From Edaphochlamys debaryana (taxonomy: Eukaryota > Chlorophyta > Chlorophyceae > Chlamydomonadales): a stretch of 64,000 nucleotides of DNA. The notes beneath the pieces are model-generated. The model saw nothing but the letters and a program-made list of their open reading frames with translations, was not told the DNA's origin and did no database searches. Numbering within the stretch: position 1 is the first letter of the stretch; each line of letters begins with the position of its first letter. Positions 11,916-24,731 of the stretch are shown here, piece by piece. Location: contig JAEHOE010000086.1 of the NCBI GenBank assembly GCA_016858145.1, positions 372,001-436,000 on the forward strand, read 5' to 3'. The translations under genes and the position numbers were made by a program.

Positions 11916-12600
11916 GGGTTTGGGGCTCAGCCCTTTTCCCTGTTGTGAGAAGGACAGACACCCTTGTTGGTGCATGCGTTACGTCAACTTCCGCTGGGTG
12001 GGGCGGTGTACTCGAAAAGGTCCCGCCGCATCGTGCCGTCCGCATGTATGTTGCCATCCCCGGGGGGCCTTGTGCTGTGCGGCGCTGCGTGACCACTTCT
12101 AACCTGTGCATGGCATATTGGTGGGGGAACTGGCCTGAGCGAGCATTGGGCCCCACCTAGCTTTCCGAGTGCTAGGGGCGGGTCCGCAGATGTAAGGCAG
12201 GGGTCCGCGTGTAGCGGCCGGGGACCGCAGGTCGCGGGAGGCCGGGGCGGTCGTGTAACTCCAGAGCTGACAAGCGACCCGGCACCTCCGTCTCAGGTCC
12301 CTGTTCGTTCGCCCGGGTGTGTCTCCCTGCCGCCACCGCAGCGTTCCGAGGGAGGAAGACTGTGTCACGTTCCCGCGTGTGAGCGTTCCCGCGTGCCAAG
12401 ACAGCGTTGGGTCGTGACAACTGCACGCATGCTGTTGGCAGGGGGGGGTTAGGTCGTTCTAAGACGCACATCATGCCTCATCTGAACAGAGCTTGCCGTG
12501 AGCGGTAGCTATATATATCAAGGGCACGGGCGTGAAATCCGCTTCCAACAAGGGTGTCTGTCCCTCCTCAGGACAGGGAAAAGGGCTGAGCCCCAAACCC
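11916..12600. mobile_element. MITE-like element with about 55-bp terminal inverted repeats
   Basis: The left arm at 11916-11970 (starting GGGTTTGGGGCTCAGCCC) reappears as its reverse complement at 12545-12600, with only a few mismatches in the middle. The enclosed 575 bp have no recognisable coding capacity. This is the form of a non-autonomous DNA transposon. A clear target-site duplication is not evident directly outside the arms, so a simple inverted duplication is the alternative. Confidence 0.6.
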
Positions 12601-12813
12601 CGCGAGGCCGGGCAGCACTGGGGCCGCGCAATCAAGCACTACGCCCCACAGCGCACGGACTAAACCCACGCCGCCATAAGTTGGGGGCCTTCGCAACCCC
12701 GCAATGCCGGACTTAGCCGGTTGGGTTGGGCGCACATTCACATGCACCCTCCAGAAGATAGAAAGAGTAGATGTCCGTCTCCAATCGCAATCTCCAATTG
12801 CAAAGTTGTGGCA

Positions 12814-14090
12814 GGGGGGGGGGGGTAGGGACAAAAGTTTCGCACCCCATGCCGCAAAAGTTCCGGACCCCCCTGACCCACCCACCCACCCATGCCGTAC
12901 GACGTCATTCCTGCAGCTACGGACTGCTCTCCACGTGTGCTATCGTCTTGCAAGCCGTCCTGGGGCGAATGCCAGCTCGGGGTCTGTCCATTGACCATGG
13001 CCGCCTCCATCGACCCACAGAGAGGGTCCTGCCGCACCTACCAACGTAGTGCTTAGTGCTTCTGGCTCCTTGTGTGACAAAGTGGCTGTGTATTACACAA
13101 CAGGAGGCGGTGGGGATGGCCCTCCACGTGTTCCGCAACGCTGGCATGCCGACATGTCGGGTCATGCCCGGCCTGGACCCACCTCCCGACCGCTGTACGT
13201 GGTGCTCAGGCATACCCAGAGCTCAGACCTTGTCAATACACGCCTGATGGACCCTTGGAAGAGCGCAGGAGCGGGCGGAAGGGGTCCTGCCCGCCGTGAC
13301 GAAAGTTCCTGGGCCCCCCTTGACGAAAGTTCCCGGACCCCCCGACCCACCCACCCACCCTGAACTTTGGGGGCCCAGATCTTTGCAATAAAAGCCTCGA
13401 TTTTAGTTCTGAAAGCGGATTCAGGCTCCTTTGGCCAAGCGCTTTCCAAAGGAGGCATGGTGTACTTTTACATCATTCCTACCCCCCCCCCCTGGTTGTG
13501 GGGCCCAAAGTCCTCGATCGGTCGTCGGTCGGGGGGGTCGGGGAACTTTGGGCAGGGCGGCACGGAAACTTTGTCACCGCGACGTAGAGCAGCGCCCAGC
13601 ATCATCCCGCAAGCCTTGAGCATGCAGCAGGGCACGACCTTATGCTGGCAGGTCACTGGTACCCTTCCAGCGGTGTTGTCGACATGCCTGGCCCCGAGCA
13701 CACATGCGGCGACCCAGAGACGTCTCCCAGGTGCTCCCGGAAGCCCGGCTTCCACTCCCACGCCTCAGACCGCACCGTAATTCCGAAGTATAGCCCTGAT
13801 ATCGCCCCTCGGTGCCGAGCCGTTGGTCAATTGACGGGTCGGGGTCCGTGGCATGGTCGATGGTACCCGACCAACGTGGGCCGCCGGGAGTGGTGTGCGC
13901 GCCCACAGATAGAGCACACGGCCAGCAGTCAAGCGAAACGCGAAAGGCATAGAATGGAGTACGTACAGGCCTTGTACGACAGTGTCGTACACTGTACGGG
14001 TCGGTCGGTCGTCGGTCCCGGGGGGTCGGGGAACTTTGGGGCATGATATCGGGCAACTTTGTTTGTACCCCCCCCCCCCCTGCTGTTGGA
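12814..14090. repeat. Nested inverted-repeat (foldback-like) cluster
   Basis: Four related 70-100 bp segments share poly-G/C, AAAGTTCC and GACCCCCC(G) followed by GACC or CACC reiterations. Those at about 12814-12892 and 13298-13375 are in one orientation, and those at about 13478-13575 and 13998-14086 in the other. The outer pair brackets about 1.27 kb and the inner pair about 0.28 kb. This suggests either one foldback transposon with subterminal repeats or two nested short elements. No transposase frame is visible. Confidence 0.5.
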
Positions 14091-15618
14091 GTCCTGATGG
14101 GGGCGTCCAGGCACGCAGCAGGCAGCTAGGCCCAGCAGTTGGGACTCTTATCGCTCGGGGGCCTGGGGAGTCCACGGCAGGCACACATCAGGTAGGTAGG
14201 CAGGCCAACGCACCTCAACTGACCCACCACGTACGGTACCTGGGACGGACCCACGGGCCACGGCTGCTGCCAGCCCATCCAGCGGGCCGTAGGCTAGCAG
14301 CCAGCCGCAAGCCGCCGCGGCCCGGGGGTTCGGAGCAGGTTATTTGCGGTGTATGCGAGTGACGTGCGACGCTGCGAGCGAGGGCGGCACGCACGGCTCC
14401 GGGCCCCCAGTCGCCAGCAGTTGGCCGTGGTGCGTGGTGGCAGGCTCCTGGTGCTATGGCCATACATAGCAGGTCTCCGAGGGGCAGAGCAAAGCGCAAT
14501 GCAGCGCAGTGGACAGTGGCACGCTCCCGGAGGGTGGGAGGGGGTGAGGCGCATGGATCTAAGAGTCTTACTCGCGCCCCATGCTGGGCCCCATGCGGGC
14601 GCCCGCGCCACCCCCGAAACCCGCAACGGCGACACGCGCATACGACATCGCGGATCGCGCATACATGTATGTACGAGACTGCTGCCGGGCTCGTGGGGAG
14701 CCGACGTGCCTCCCGCAGACACACAAATCCGCACCTCGTCCTATTGCGGATGGGAGTCCCCCCTGCCTTGGGACGATGTTTTGCCGGGCCACGTGCCACC
14801 GTATCCGCATACGGCCTGAATAGGGGCGCCGTCCTAAGTATCGCTTTGCCCAAAGGTCCAATGCTCTAGCTCGTCGATACCGCCTGGAAGACCTGAGGGT
14901 TGGAAGTCTGTCTAGCGGGTGGAGCTGGCGGTGGTGAGGGTCCCGGCGGACTCGCTCCACAGTGTGCACATGACTACCAGGCCTCGCGGAGGAACGGTGT
15001 TCTAGCCGTGCTGAACTGTTGCCAAAGTCGCAGAGACACGGGTTTTCGTGCTGCGAGCGGCTGCATCGATGCAGCGCGCGAAAGCGCCCTCACGCCTTGA
15101 TCGGCGCCCGTTGTAGACTATTCGATTCGCGCCTCTTGGGCCTAAACATGTCCACGCACCCTTTATCGCACACAAGCAAGCTACGCACAATAGTTTCGGA
15201 TTTACCTGGTCGCTACTTGCTTGGCCTCGTTGAGCACGCGTGCTGGCGTGCACGTACGTGGCTGGGCAGTTCGGTCGTGTTGGCCCGAAGCGCGCACGGC
15301 CGCCCGCTGCCCAACCGACCATCCCAAGTAAGTGTGCTGGACATCCACGGACTCATCACATCGTGGCGGGGCGGGAGGTGCGGCACTAGCGTGACCTGTT
15401 CGCCCTCGCTCGGCTCAGCGAGCGAGGTCAGGAAACAGGCGCAGCGCACACCTGGTGCAGCACTTATACCCTAAGCTCAACTGACAACGCGCTGGTCATG
15501 CATGAAACGGCCGCGCTGAGTCTCACGCACGGAATGCGATTACTTTACCCTTCGTGCAGAGCGCAGAGCGTTGGGCTGACGGTAGCCATACCGTGCTCTG
15601 CGAGTTGACTTGGGGCAC

Positions 15619-17816
15619 ATGCAGAGCTGCGGTGCTTCGACCGCTGCCGGCACCCCGGCCATGCTCGGTCGCGTGAGTTCCAACATGGACTATGAGGCCA
15701 GCTCCCCCGCTTGCTGGGACACAGTCAGCGGCGTGCCCGCTCCGCCGGCATCTTCGCCGTGTGTGGACGCAATGTCGCCTGCGCTGGGGCCCTGCGGAGG
15801 CTTCAGCAGCGGACGCGCCCTGTCGCTGTCGCTGTCGAGCACGGCTTCCGGCTTCCAGGCGCGCAACGGAGCAACAGCCAGCTACGCTGCGGCGGGTTAC
15901 CCCCCAGCATCCCTAGGAGGTGCCCCGCCAACGGCCCTCCCCTGGCCCTGGACCCGCCCGCCCCCCCCGGCCACGATGCCCCCCACACAGCCCCTGCCGC
16001 AGCTCCACCCCCTGCTACACCCCTTTGCTGCACGGGACCCGTGCAGCCTGGGCATGGGCGCGGGCACGGGGGTGGGCCCGTGCTTCGCGCAACCGCAGCG
16101 CTCCGCGCCGCCGGCCCACGTGGCTTCCTTCTGTCCAGCTGGGTCCGTGCGGGGCCCAGCTGGGTCCGCGCGGGGCCCGGCGGGGCCCATGCTGCCATTC
16201 GCAAGCGCGCCGCTGCCCTCCAGCCCACCCCTGGCGCTGATTTCGGCGCAGCCGGTTGCGACGCGCATGCTGGTTGAACAGAGCAAGGGCGTGGTGATTG
16301 ATAGGCTGCTGCGAGGCACTGAGGCCGATTCTCTGGCTTCACTGCTCCAGGAGATTGCGGCGGCGCCCTGGCCCCCGCTGCCGCCCTGCTGGAACGCGCC
16401 GTCGACCCAGGTGCCATCGGCGGCCCAGGTTGCGGCGACGGCGGCAGTCACGGAGGCGGCGGCGGCGAGGCTATGGCCTGCGGAGCCGCGCGTCCCCACC
16501 TTTGCCGCCGTCGCCGTGGCGGCTCGCCCCGTGGCGGCCGCCGGCAGCTCCGCCGCCGCCACGATGGCACCTGCGCTGCCGCCCGCAGCCCTGTTCGTCG
16601 CAGCGGCGGTACAGGAGCTGGCACCGTCTTCGTCTTCGGCGGCGGCGGCGGCGGCGGCTCCGTCACAGATCTCCTCTGGGAGCGGCGCGCGTTCGCCGCT
16701 GCTGCTCGCGCCGCCGCTGATCCTCGCCGAGACGCAGCCGCCGTCAGCGCTGCCCGCCGCCGCCGTCGGCCCGCTGAGCGTGCCGCCCGGCCCCCGCAGC
16801 ACGGCGGAGTTAACGACGGCGGCGGCGGCGGCAGAGCCCGCGGAGGTGACGGCGGCGGCGGCGGCCCCGGCCCTCGTCCCTGTGCGGTCGGGCGACAAGC
16901 ACAGGCGCAGCGGGTCCCCCGTCCGCGGCAGCGGGGCGCCGTCGCCGACCGCCTCCGCCGCTGCCTCCGGCGGCGCATCCGGCGGCGGCGCCACGGGTGG
17001 CGGCGGCGGCGCTCCCGACGGCGCCAACGGCGAGGGCGACGGCGAGGGCGACGGCGAGGGCACGACGCTCGAGGCGATCCGTGCGACGTTTGACCTTCCC
17101 GTCCGCCAGGCCGCCAAGCGCCTGGGCATGGGCGGCACGCAGCTCAAGCGGCGCTGCCGGGCGCTGGGCATCCGCCGCTGGCCCCAGCGCAAGCTCGCGT
17201 CACTGGCGCGTGTGGCGGAGGCGGTGGCGGCGGATGCGGGGCTGGCGGAGGAGCAGAAGCAGGTGGGGTGGGGAAGGGGAGGCGTGAGGGTGAGGGACCG
17301 TCAGCAGTCAGCAGATCTTGGCACCCTCTCTTCTCGCCCTCTTCTGATCGCAGTCCATCCCTCCATCCCGCCCTTCCACCCCCCAGGAGCTGCTCCGGTC
17401 CGCCGCCCTCAGCCGCGCGGAGATCCTGCAAGACCCCGACGCACCGCTCAGGGAGGAGCTCGCGGCCTACAGACAGGTGGGTGACTGCCCCCCATTTCAT
17501 CGGTCAGGCATTCTAGTCCTGGGTTTGAGTAGAAGGGAAGCACGAGTCAGGCACGCAGGCCCCTCTCCTCCCGCACTTTTCCAAATGAATTCTAACAAGT
17601 CCTCAGGCTCCTTAGTCATGCATGACCTGACCACTTGTCGTACATCATGTCGTACACGTGCAGAATACGTACAAGCTCGCCATGGCCCGGCGCCAGGGCG
17701 GCAGCGGCGGCGGCGGCGGCAGCATGGGCGGCGACGGCGGCGACGCGAAGGCGGGCCGGCGCGGCGGCGGCGCCCGGGCCCTCCCGTCCGAGGACGAAGG
17801 CTCGGACTCGGACTAA
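15619..17816 (+). CDS. RWP-RK domain transcription factor, duplicate A
   Basis: Probable nuclear regulator. Exons 15619-17262, 17387-17476 and 17664-17816 join in phase 0 to give 628 residues and end in TAA. The RWP-RK domain starts near residue 482 and contains RWPQRK at 520-525; the domain core is essentially identical to that of the gene at 6765. The N-terminal part is Pro-rich, with LPWPWTRPPPP near residue 109 and LLQEIAAAPWP near residue 242, and then long Ala tracts. Exon 3 encodes a Gly/Arg stretch and an acidic SDSD end. The first ATG in frame is used; upstream codons in this frame lack a conventional start. The gene has its own 1.4 kb of upstream duplicated sequence and differs from duplicate B by one residue in the region examined (Ser versus Gly in exon 1). 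Confidence 0.9.
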
Positions 17817-20800
17817 GGACTGAGGCCGTGTGGGGGGGCCCTTGGGGGGCCGCTGCCGCGTGCTGCCAAGTGCCCTTGGGGGCCCGCTTTTGGGGGCCGC
17901 TGCCGCACCAGCCCTTGCGTCCGCACGCGCACGCTTCGAATGGACTGACGCTGCCAGTACTTTACTTCATGCCGCGCGCCGCGGAGCCCTGTGTACTGGA
18001 TTGAGCTCCAGCTGAAGCCGAGGAGCTCTAGCACTTAGCAAACACAAGCATGTTTGAATTGGGGGCTTCATTACTGGGACTGTGGGATTGGAAGAGTTGA
18101 CGGCGGCAAGCAAGCAACCCGGCACGCGTCACGGTCCAGGAACGGGCGCCCGCCTTTCCCTATCCTGTTCGCTGACAAGGATCCGCCTCCGAGCCTGGTC
18201 TTGGAGATCTCGCGGCCATACGTATGCAGATGGACCGGGTTACGGTCCATCTAGGTTACCGGATGGCTCATCACATACATGGAGGGAAGAAGTTGGCACT
18301 GGCGCGGCGCAGAGGCAAGTGAAGTTGAACTAAAATGATGTGGGGTACCGCTAAATGAATGATATGCAATGACTTGCTCTGATTCCTGCGGCCGGCCCGC
18401 CACCCGCTCGGTTATGGGCCGGCCGTGGCCGATGTGCCTCCTTACTTGGGGGAGCATTGGCTCAAATAGATAGGGCGGGCGCCTGCCTGCCTTGAGAGCA
18501 TACATACGGTGTTAGTTGGCATGGTCAATCAAAGGCTGCGGGAGAGCTGGCCAAAGTCTTCCTCTGTCCTCCTATCAAAGTCATGGGTCTACCCAGGTTG
18601 GTTCATGTTGCTGGGCGGGAATGGTTGTACACTCCTCTTTCGTCATCTCCCCCAAAGGATCGCAACGTGCTGGGTAGGTGTGAAAAGTCTTGCACGTGTC
18701 GCTCATCATAAGCCATCAATCTGAACTCCACTCCCTAAACTTACCTTGCTGATGTGCTGGGTGAGCTGGAAGCCCCCCCTGGATGTGGGGGCTTGTATGG
18801 GGTACTGCGCGAAGCATATGTCTCTCGTCTCAATCCTCAATGGTTTCTTGTCGAAGTGTGGGGTCTCCTGCCTTGTCAGGCCTTGGTTGCAGCCTTGGCT
18901 GCAACGGGTGTGGAGACTGGGTGCGCACATGCTGACGGAAGCAACATGGAAAGTCCTGTTGAGATTTGGGGCGGCTGCGCCTCCTCTCTCTGTGAATCAC
19001 ATGCATGGCATTCATCAATGGGTCGGATCCTGTGTGGTGCATTTGGCGCCCCTGTGGGTGTATTGTTGTTGCTGTTTGTTGTTCCGGGTTCTGATGTTGT
19101 CCGTATGACTCCAGGGCGTCGGTACGTTCTCTTCATCAGCCCGCCGGTCGGGCACGAGCGAGAGCGGACTGGCTCCGACCTGATTCGTTGTGATAGCATC
19201 TAAGCGGCCCCCTGCGCGCGCGAGATACACTGTTGGCTGCGTGCCTGTTCGTTTGATACGAGCCTTGTTGTACACAGCCTGCAGGGTAGCTTTGCGCCGT
19301 TGATTGCGGCTTGCACCCCAGCGGCCCGTGCTCGTCCACTCGTTCGTTGCCGTAGTATGCGTGCCGTACTGGTTTCCGCCGAATTACGCACACACACGTG
19401 TGCGCCAGGTGAGTGAGGCGTGTGTCTTGTGGTTCGCGTCCTGCAAGTGATCAAGCATCGTCGTCTCAGCATGTCACCTCCTCATCGCGCATCCACTGTC
19501 ATCACACGGGACTCGCACCTGAGTCTGTCCCTGCTTGCTTTTTGATGGCGTTGTATTTCCACAAGACTCAGATACCGGTATCTAGGGCCCTGTTACCATA
19601 AGTTGAAGCCTGCCCAAGAGTTTCTTCGTTAGTTGGGGGGAGTGTGGGGTGGATCCTGATCCACAACTGGCTCAAGGAGTAAGATGTCATTGTTGTGAGG
19701 CCGCCGCTTGGGGCGAGTAATATGTTTCCTGGTGAAAGATCTGTCGTACTTGTCGTACTGCAATCCAGTCGTGTTGCTGAGCGGGGCCCGCGCTACGTCT
19801 CCGGGGGCGGGGGGCACTTGGGCCAGGGGTGGTGTGATAGGGGACATTGGACCCGACACGCGCGGTGGGGGCCCGTGCGGGAGCGATCGGTGCACCCTCA
19901 GACGACCGGTTTTGGATGGATCTGATCTCTCTTTGGGAAGCGGCTTCGAGCAGCTTGGCCAGCGCATGGGATGTGCCGTGTGCCTTTGCTACCGCGAGGC
20001 TTCACTCGGTCCCATGACGATGCTTACATCTCACCACACACTGCGTATTGGCCAAACTTCTGTTCTTGTCACCTCTCAGGTGCACTGCCGTACTTGTAGT
20101 ACTGGCGTTTTGTGGCCCGGAGCTGTCCCTGCGGTGAGGGCGTGCAGGGGTCATACAACCAATAGATATGGGTTCCAAGCTCCGTGCGTCGAGCTATACC
20201 TCACAATTTGTCTGCCTTTTGCAATGCACTGTTGTGATGAGGGTGTACGGGTTTAAGCTGGTGGGATGTGAAGTGGCTTTGAGGGGGAGAGTGGCATGAG
20301 CTCACGACAGTGTTGTTGAGTAATACTTCCATAATACGGTATTTGGGATTTCGAGGGGCCCTTGAAGGCACAAGTGCAGACGCTGGCTAGCGGACCCGTT
20401 TGGTTGAGGGGGCGGGGAACCTCATCTGGGGTGCTGTGCCAGTCGGAGGCGGGGGCCTCGATGGAGGAAGCGGCTGCCGAGGATGGGTTCAGTGGTGGAA
20501 CTAATAAGCTGGGGGTTGGAAGGCGGAAATAATGGCATGTGACTGGGAGCTGAATGGGTTGTAGACACACAAGTTGTGCGGTGTTGATGTGAGGGTTGAG
20601 GGGCCAAGGGCGTGGAGCTGGGTTGTTTCGTGGCCTCGAATTGGGTGCATTCCGTCTGCTGATCGGGGCATGAGGGCCCCGGTTGAGCAACCCATAGCCA
20701 GCACGACTCCTTGTAGTGTTGCCAAATTCACTGTAATAATTGCAACGAGAATGTCGCTCGTGACCCGGTTGGAGCTGGGGCTCACAGGCTTAGCCGCGGG

Positions 20801-21437
20801 CAAAGTCGATGCCCCAGCGCCCCAGCGTGCCAAGTCCCAGCCACAGATCTCCCCAGGCGGCTCACCTTGAACTGAAGCCATGCAGTTACACATCAAAAGC
20901 GCATGGGGATAGTCACTAAATGCGGGGGCGGGTGGGGCGCCCCCGTCGGAGGGTCAGGGGGCGGCGGGGGGCGCAGGCGGTGGTGGAGGCGAGTGTAGGC
21001 AGCGGGGCGGCTGTGCCCTGGGTGAGTCGCCCTCGAACGCTCGAAGCGCTTGAATTGACTGAACAGAGCCTGCAGAGGGAATGGCCCGAACGGTGCGTGT
21101 GCCCTGCGGGGGCAGTTCTCCCCATCCCTTTTGACTTCTCAATGCGTGCGGGGAAGGGCGGGGACCTCGGCGCGGAGGAGGCCCCTGCGGTCGGAGGCCC
21201 CTGCGGTCGAGGATCCGGCCGTTCCCAGTCATCCTGCCTTGTGTCAGCTGCAACGCTAGCTGCGCAGAGGCGCCGCGGGCGACAGTCTCGCGCACGAAGC
21301 TCGCGTGCTCGAGGTCAACCGCTCGGGGAATCGAAGCTCTTCGGACCAACTTTGCCACCGCGCCCAGCACTAGTCGTGGCACACGGCCAGACCTTCAGGA
21401 ATCCTCATAGGCTTGAGGCTTACCACATATCGCAGCC
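17817..21437. other. Intergenic region, left copy, RWP-RK to MAPEG
   Basis: About 3.6 kb with no exon chain that I can support. It is richer in T than the genes around it. A 149-codon open frame ending at 19203 and another ending at 20256 have many T-ending codons and no domain similarity I recognise. The matching region of the right copy keeps these frames only because the duplication is young, so their conservation carries no weight. A TGTAA lies at 20732-20736, too far from the RWP-RK stop to be assigned confidently. Confidence 0.4.
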
Positions 21438-23122
21438 ATGTCGCTCGGAGACGCCCCTTACACGACCGTCGCTGCCGGTGGATTGTCTATTGTATACGCG
21501 CTGCTCCAGACGCGTGTGGCGCTTTACCGCATCGACACCGGCATCAAGTTCAACTCGGTCACGGCCGACGGGGTGCGCGTGGGGAGCGGGTCAGACGCAA
21601 GCCCGCACACAACGCGCTACGAGGAACCCCGAGCTCCGGCGCTTGCAACGATCTAGCTCGCAAACAAGTAGCAGCTGGCGTTGGGAAGGGTGCTTGCGCG
21701 CGGGGCGCACGCAAGGGATGTTCTCGACTTTGCAGTTGGACCGGCGCTGCGCCATCCCCGCGCTACGCGAGCTCCAACCGGCTCTCCTGGACTGCCACAG
21801 CAAAATTCTGCCCCCGCCCCGCCGCCGGAACGATCGCGCCAGGCCTGCGACCTCGAGGCCTGCTTGCACGAAATGTCTTGGCAACCCGAGCTGCAATTCC
21901 CCCCCACCTCGCCGCCCCGCGCCTGCCCCCGCAGAAGCCCGACGAGTACCTGACGGCCATCCAGCGCGTGGGCCAGAACTTCGGCGAGTACACGCCGACG
22001 GGCCTGCTGCTGATGCTCCTGCTCGAGACCAACAGCCCGCTGCCAAAGAAGTTGGTGAGAGGGCGCGGGGCCGCGGGGGGCCGCCGCGCGCCTGCCGAGC
22101 CCGGTGCCGGCGCCTGCGCTGATCGGCAGAGAACCGCGCCCATAGGCCGTGGTCTAGGCCTCCTGCGTGAACAGCCTACGACCGTGAACCCTGCGTAGGC
22201 CGTGGGCGGTTCCAGGCGGGCGTTTAAGTTCACGGCCTGTTCACAGCGTTCGACGGCGTTCCCTCGGGCGCGAAACGGGGCCGTCCCGCACGCGCCGTCG
22301 CCTTCTGCGCGGCCCTTTGAGGGGGCACGGCACCAGCACCAGCCACCTTCCAAGGCCTGTTCCGTGGAGCTCGTACCGCCATAGCCATAGCCATGGCCAA
22401 CTCCTGCGTGCGCCCCCTGACCTCACTGCCAGGCCTCCACATACGCCCTTCCCCTGCCCCTCCCCCTGCGCCTCCCCCTGACCTCCCTCCTCATCCCACC
22501 CCCTCGCCCCCTCCCCATGCCCCTCCCCCTGCGCCTCCCCCTCACCTCTCTCCTCCCCTCCCCCCTCCCCCTGCCCCTCCCCCTCCCCCTGCCCTGACCT
22601 CCCTCCTCCGTACATCCCTCCGCCTCCCCCCACAGGTGGCGGCGTACGGCGCCGCGCTGGCAGTGTCCCGCCTGACGCACGCCTACGCCCTCAACAACGC
22701 GTACAACCCCAAGGTACGGCAGTGCAGGACGGCAGCACCGTACGGCGGATGGACTGTAGCGCTTGCGTGCGCGGCAAAAGCGCGGGTCGGCCCCCAGCTG
22801 TAGGGGCTCCCAAACCACTGAGCTGCGCCACATGCACCGCCCTTACAGCCGTCTGTGCCGCCTCCCCTTGCTGCCTGGCGCCACACATCACCCGTACCCG
22901 GTTACCAGCCCACCCATCTGTCTCTATCTGTGCAAACTGCCCTTGGTGCGTGGCCCCACATCACCCCCGCCTGCTCTGACTCACCCTCTACACTCGCTCC
23001 CTGAACCTGCACAGATGAACCACATCCCCTTCCGCAAGTTCGGTTTCCTGTCCACCGCGGGCCTGCTCGTGTCAGCGGGCGCCTACCTGGTCTACAGCGG
23101 GGCCAAGGCGCTGCGCAAGTGA
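21438..23122 (+). CDS. MAPEG-family small membrane protein, duplicate A
   Basis: MAPEG proteins (membrane-associated proteins in eicosanoid and glutathione metabolism) are four-helix membrane proteins, often glutathione transferases or relatives of bacterial YecN. Exons 21438-21572, 21935-22054, 22636-22713 and 23015-23122 join in phase 0 to 146 residues, the usual family length. Diagnostic pattern: RVALYRIDTGIKFN after helix 1, then AIQRVGQNFGEYTPTGLLLM, the R.H.NF.EY.P type motif before helix 2, and SRLTHAYAL in the third segment; a hydrophobic helix at about 120-140 precedes the basic end ALRK. The ATG lies in CGCAGCCATGTCG. The donor of exon 1 could alternatively lie six bases later, adding two residues. 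Substrate is not predictable, and this branch need not bind glutathione. Confidence 0.87.
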
Positions 23123-24731
23123 GCGGCCGCACGCACTTTTCCCAAGCCGAGCCAGGGCTCCCCCTCACTCGCTGCAGCGGAGCGGGCGGGCGGGAGCCCA
23201 GCCTGCCCTCCCCTTGAGCGGGGGCGGCTCCGCAAGCGAGGGAGGCGCGGTCTCGAGCTTGGGCTGTCGGCGGCCCGCTTGAGCCAGTGGCGAGGGTCGA
23301 TGAAGAGCCGGTCGGCTCGCAGCCGCCGCGTGCCAACTCTGCCGCCAGTGACCCGGCGAGGTTCCGGCGGGGAGGACAGCCGCCGTGCGGCGCCGTGCTG
23401 TGGCCCGTGCTGGGGACGTGGCGCGAGCGGCAACCGCCTGGAGCCCGGCCCAACCGAACAACTGCCTCTTGGCCGTTGGCTGCGGTTTGACGGAAGGGGG
23501 CCCGGGAGTGGGTGTCGGCAAGGGTTGACGTGTGAGTTGCATGGTTGGGGCACGGGGCCTTTCGTCCCTGTCCCTTTTGGCTCGCAGTGTGGGGATCGCA
23601 CACTAGGGCGCTGCTCGTTGCTTAGCGACGCTGTCGAAGCCTTTGCTTTAAGAATCTCATTAGTACCGTACCTTGCGGCTGGGTATTTTCGGGCCTGATT
23701 TGGCTCATCACCATTCCTTCTACTTCTCTGATCTAGCTCATGTACTGCCCCGAACAAATGGATGGATGACACTTGCTGAGGGGGCGCTTGGCTGTGATGC
23801 GTCGAGGAGCCACAGATGGGGAGGACCGCGCTTTTGCCCAGGGTCTTCTGTTGAACTGTTTTGCGTGGGGCCGCGTCCTTCCCCCGGCTTACTTGGGGTC
23901 CGCGACTGGGCTTGAGGGCGGCTGTGCGCAATGTAACCCTTACTCATAATACTCAAGGATGGCTAGTTGGCTACGGGTAACGTTTGCTGAGAGTGACATG
24001 GGGCTCTCATGGCGGCAGGCCTTCCCCCCAGCGCCGGACCACGCCTAGCGCCGCCTGCAGTGTTACCGGTCCGCAGCCCCCAATAGCCCCCGTCTTATGT
24101 GACTTTGCTGGCAGCTCGTCTGGCCATGTCAAGCGGTGTGACAGGCCTACCAGCAGTGCCGGTCGATTTCTGTCGGCATGTCGAGCGGCTTAGCATGGCC
24201 GTGGCATCCCATGGCATCCGTCCGGTTGGGCTCCGAGTTCGTGTGACTGCGAACCCGTGCTGGTATTCCCTAAGCTTTACGGTTGTACTCCACAAGCAGC
24301 CCCGAGTTATTACACCCTGGTGCTGGCCGGCCGTGTCTGTCGAGCGGGTGCGGGGGCCACTGCGCCAGGTAGGCACCGGTGGTTGCCCATTCCTAGCTGC
24401 GTACCTGCCGTTCACGCGCATTGCGCCTTACGTATAGCCATATATAGTAATGCGGTGCGGAAGCGTCCTATTGCCAAGCTCGGACTGAAGCGCACGCCAC
24501 ATTCCCGCCGAGTTCTCCTCTAGCGTGTAACCTGCACCAAAGGCGCTGCATTAATAGAGTCCTATACGTAGCGTGGACAGCTTCAATCTTACAGCCAGGA
24601 GCTCAAACTACAGGAAATGCGGTCGTCAGGCACTCGCCTGTGCGGCCGCACCGGCCCGCCTCTGTGCTTAGATAGCATTGTGTAGAGCTCAGTGCGAGCT
24701 GCGGTGCTGTCGCACCATCGGCACCGCGGAC
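23123..24731. other. Spacer between MAPEG gene and giant-gene fragment, left copy
   Basis: Probably the MAPEG 3' UTR up to about 23950, then the promoter and 5' UTR of the giant-gene copy. A TATA-like CCATATATAG lies at about 24438-24447, and a second TGTAA at 24526-24530. No additional gene is seen. Confidence 0.5.
23932..23936 (+). terminator. TGTAA poly(A) signal, probable 3' end of MAPEG duplicate A
   Basis: TGTAA is the usual polyadenylation signal in Chlamydomonas nuclear genes. This is the first clear one on the plus strand after the MAPEG stop and would give a 3' UTR of about 0.8 kb. Confidence 0.5.

Larger units (their letters stand above)
9146..14226. other. Gene-poor region between RWP-RK gene and duplicated block
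   Basis: About 5 kb with no domain or splice-consistent exon chain that I can support. Lower-GC stretches occur, such as degenerate CTATG and CCTACG repeats at 10130-10260. There are TATA-like runs at about 10596 and 12512, an inverted-repeat element at 11916-12600, and a cluster of inverted AAAGTTCC/GGGGTCGG motifs at 12814-14090. Open frames here (for example 10774-11583) lack the codon bias of the genes nearby. Confidence 0.5.

Noticed and set aside
15897..17192. 431-codon minus-strand Ala-rich frame (and its twin at 29133-30428)
   Set aside because: Antisense shadow of the RWP-RK exon 1.
18754..19203. 149-codon plus-strand frame (twin at 31990-32439)
   Set aside because: No ATG at the frame start, many T-ending codons and no similarity. 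Its presence in both copies reflects the young duplication only.
20920..22122. 400-codon plus-strand frame overlapping the MAPEG gene (and its twin at 34863-36065)
   Set aside because: Arg/Ser-rich, in a different frame from the conserved MAPEG exons, and crosses clear introns.
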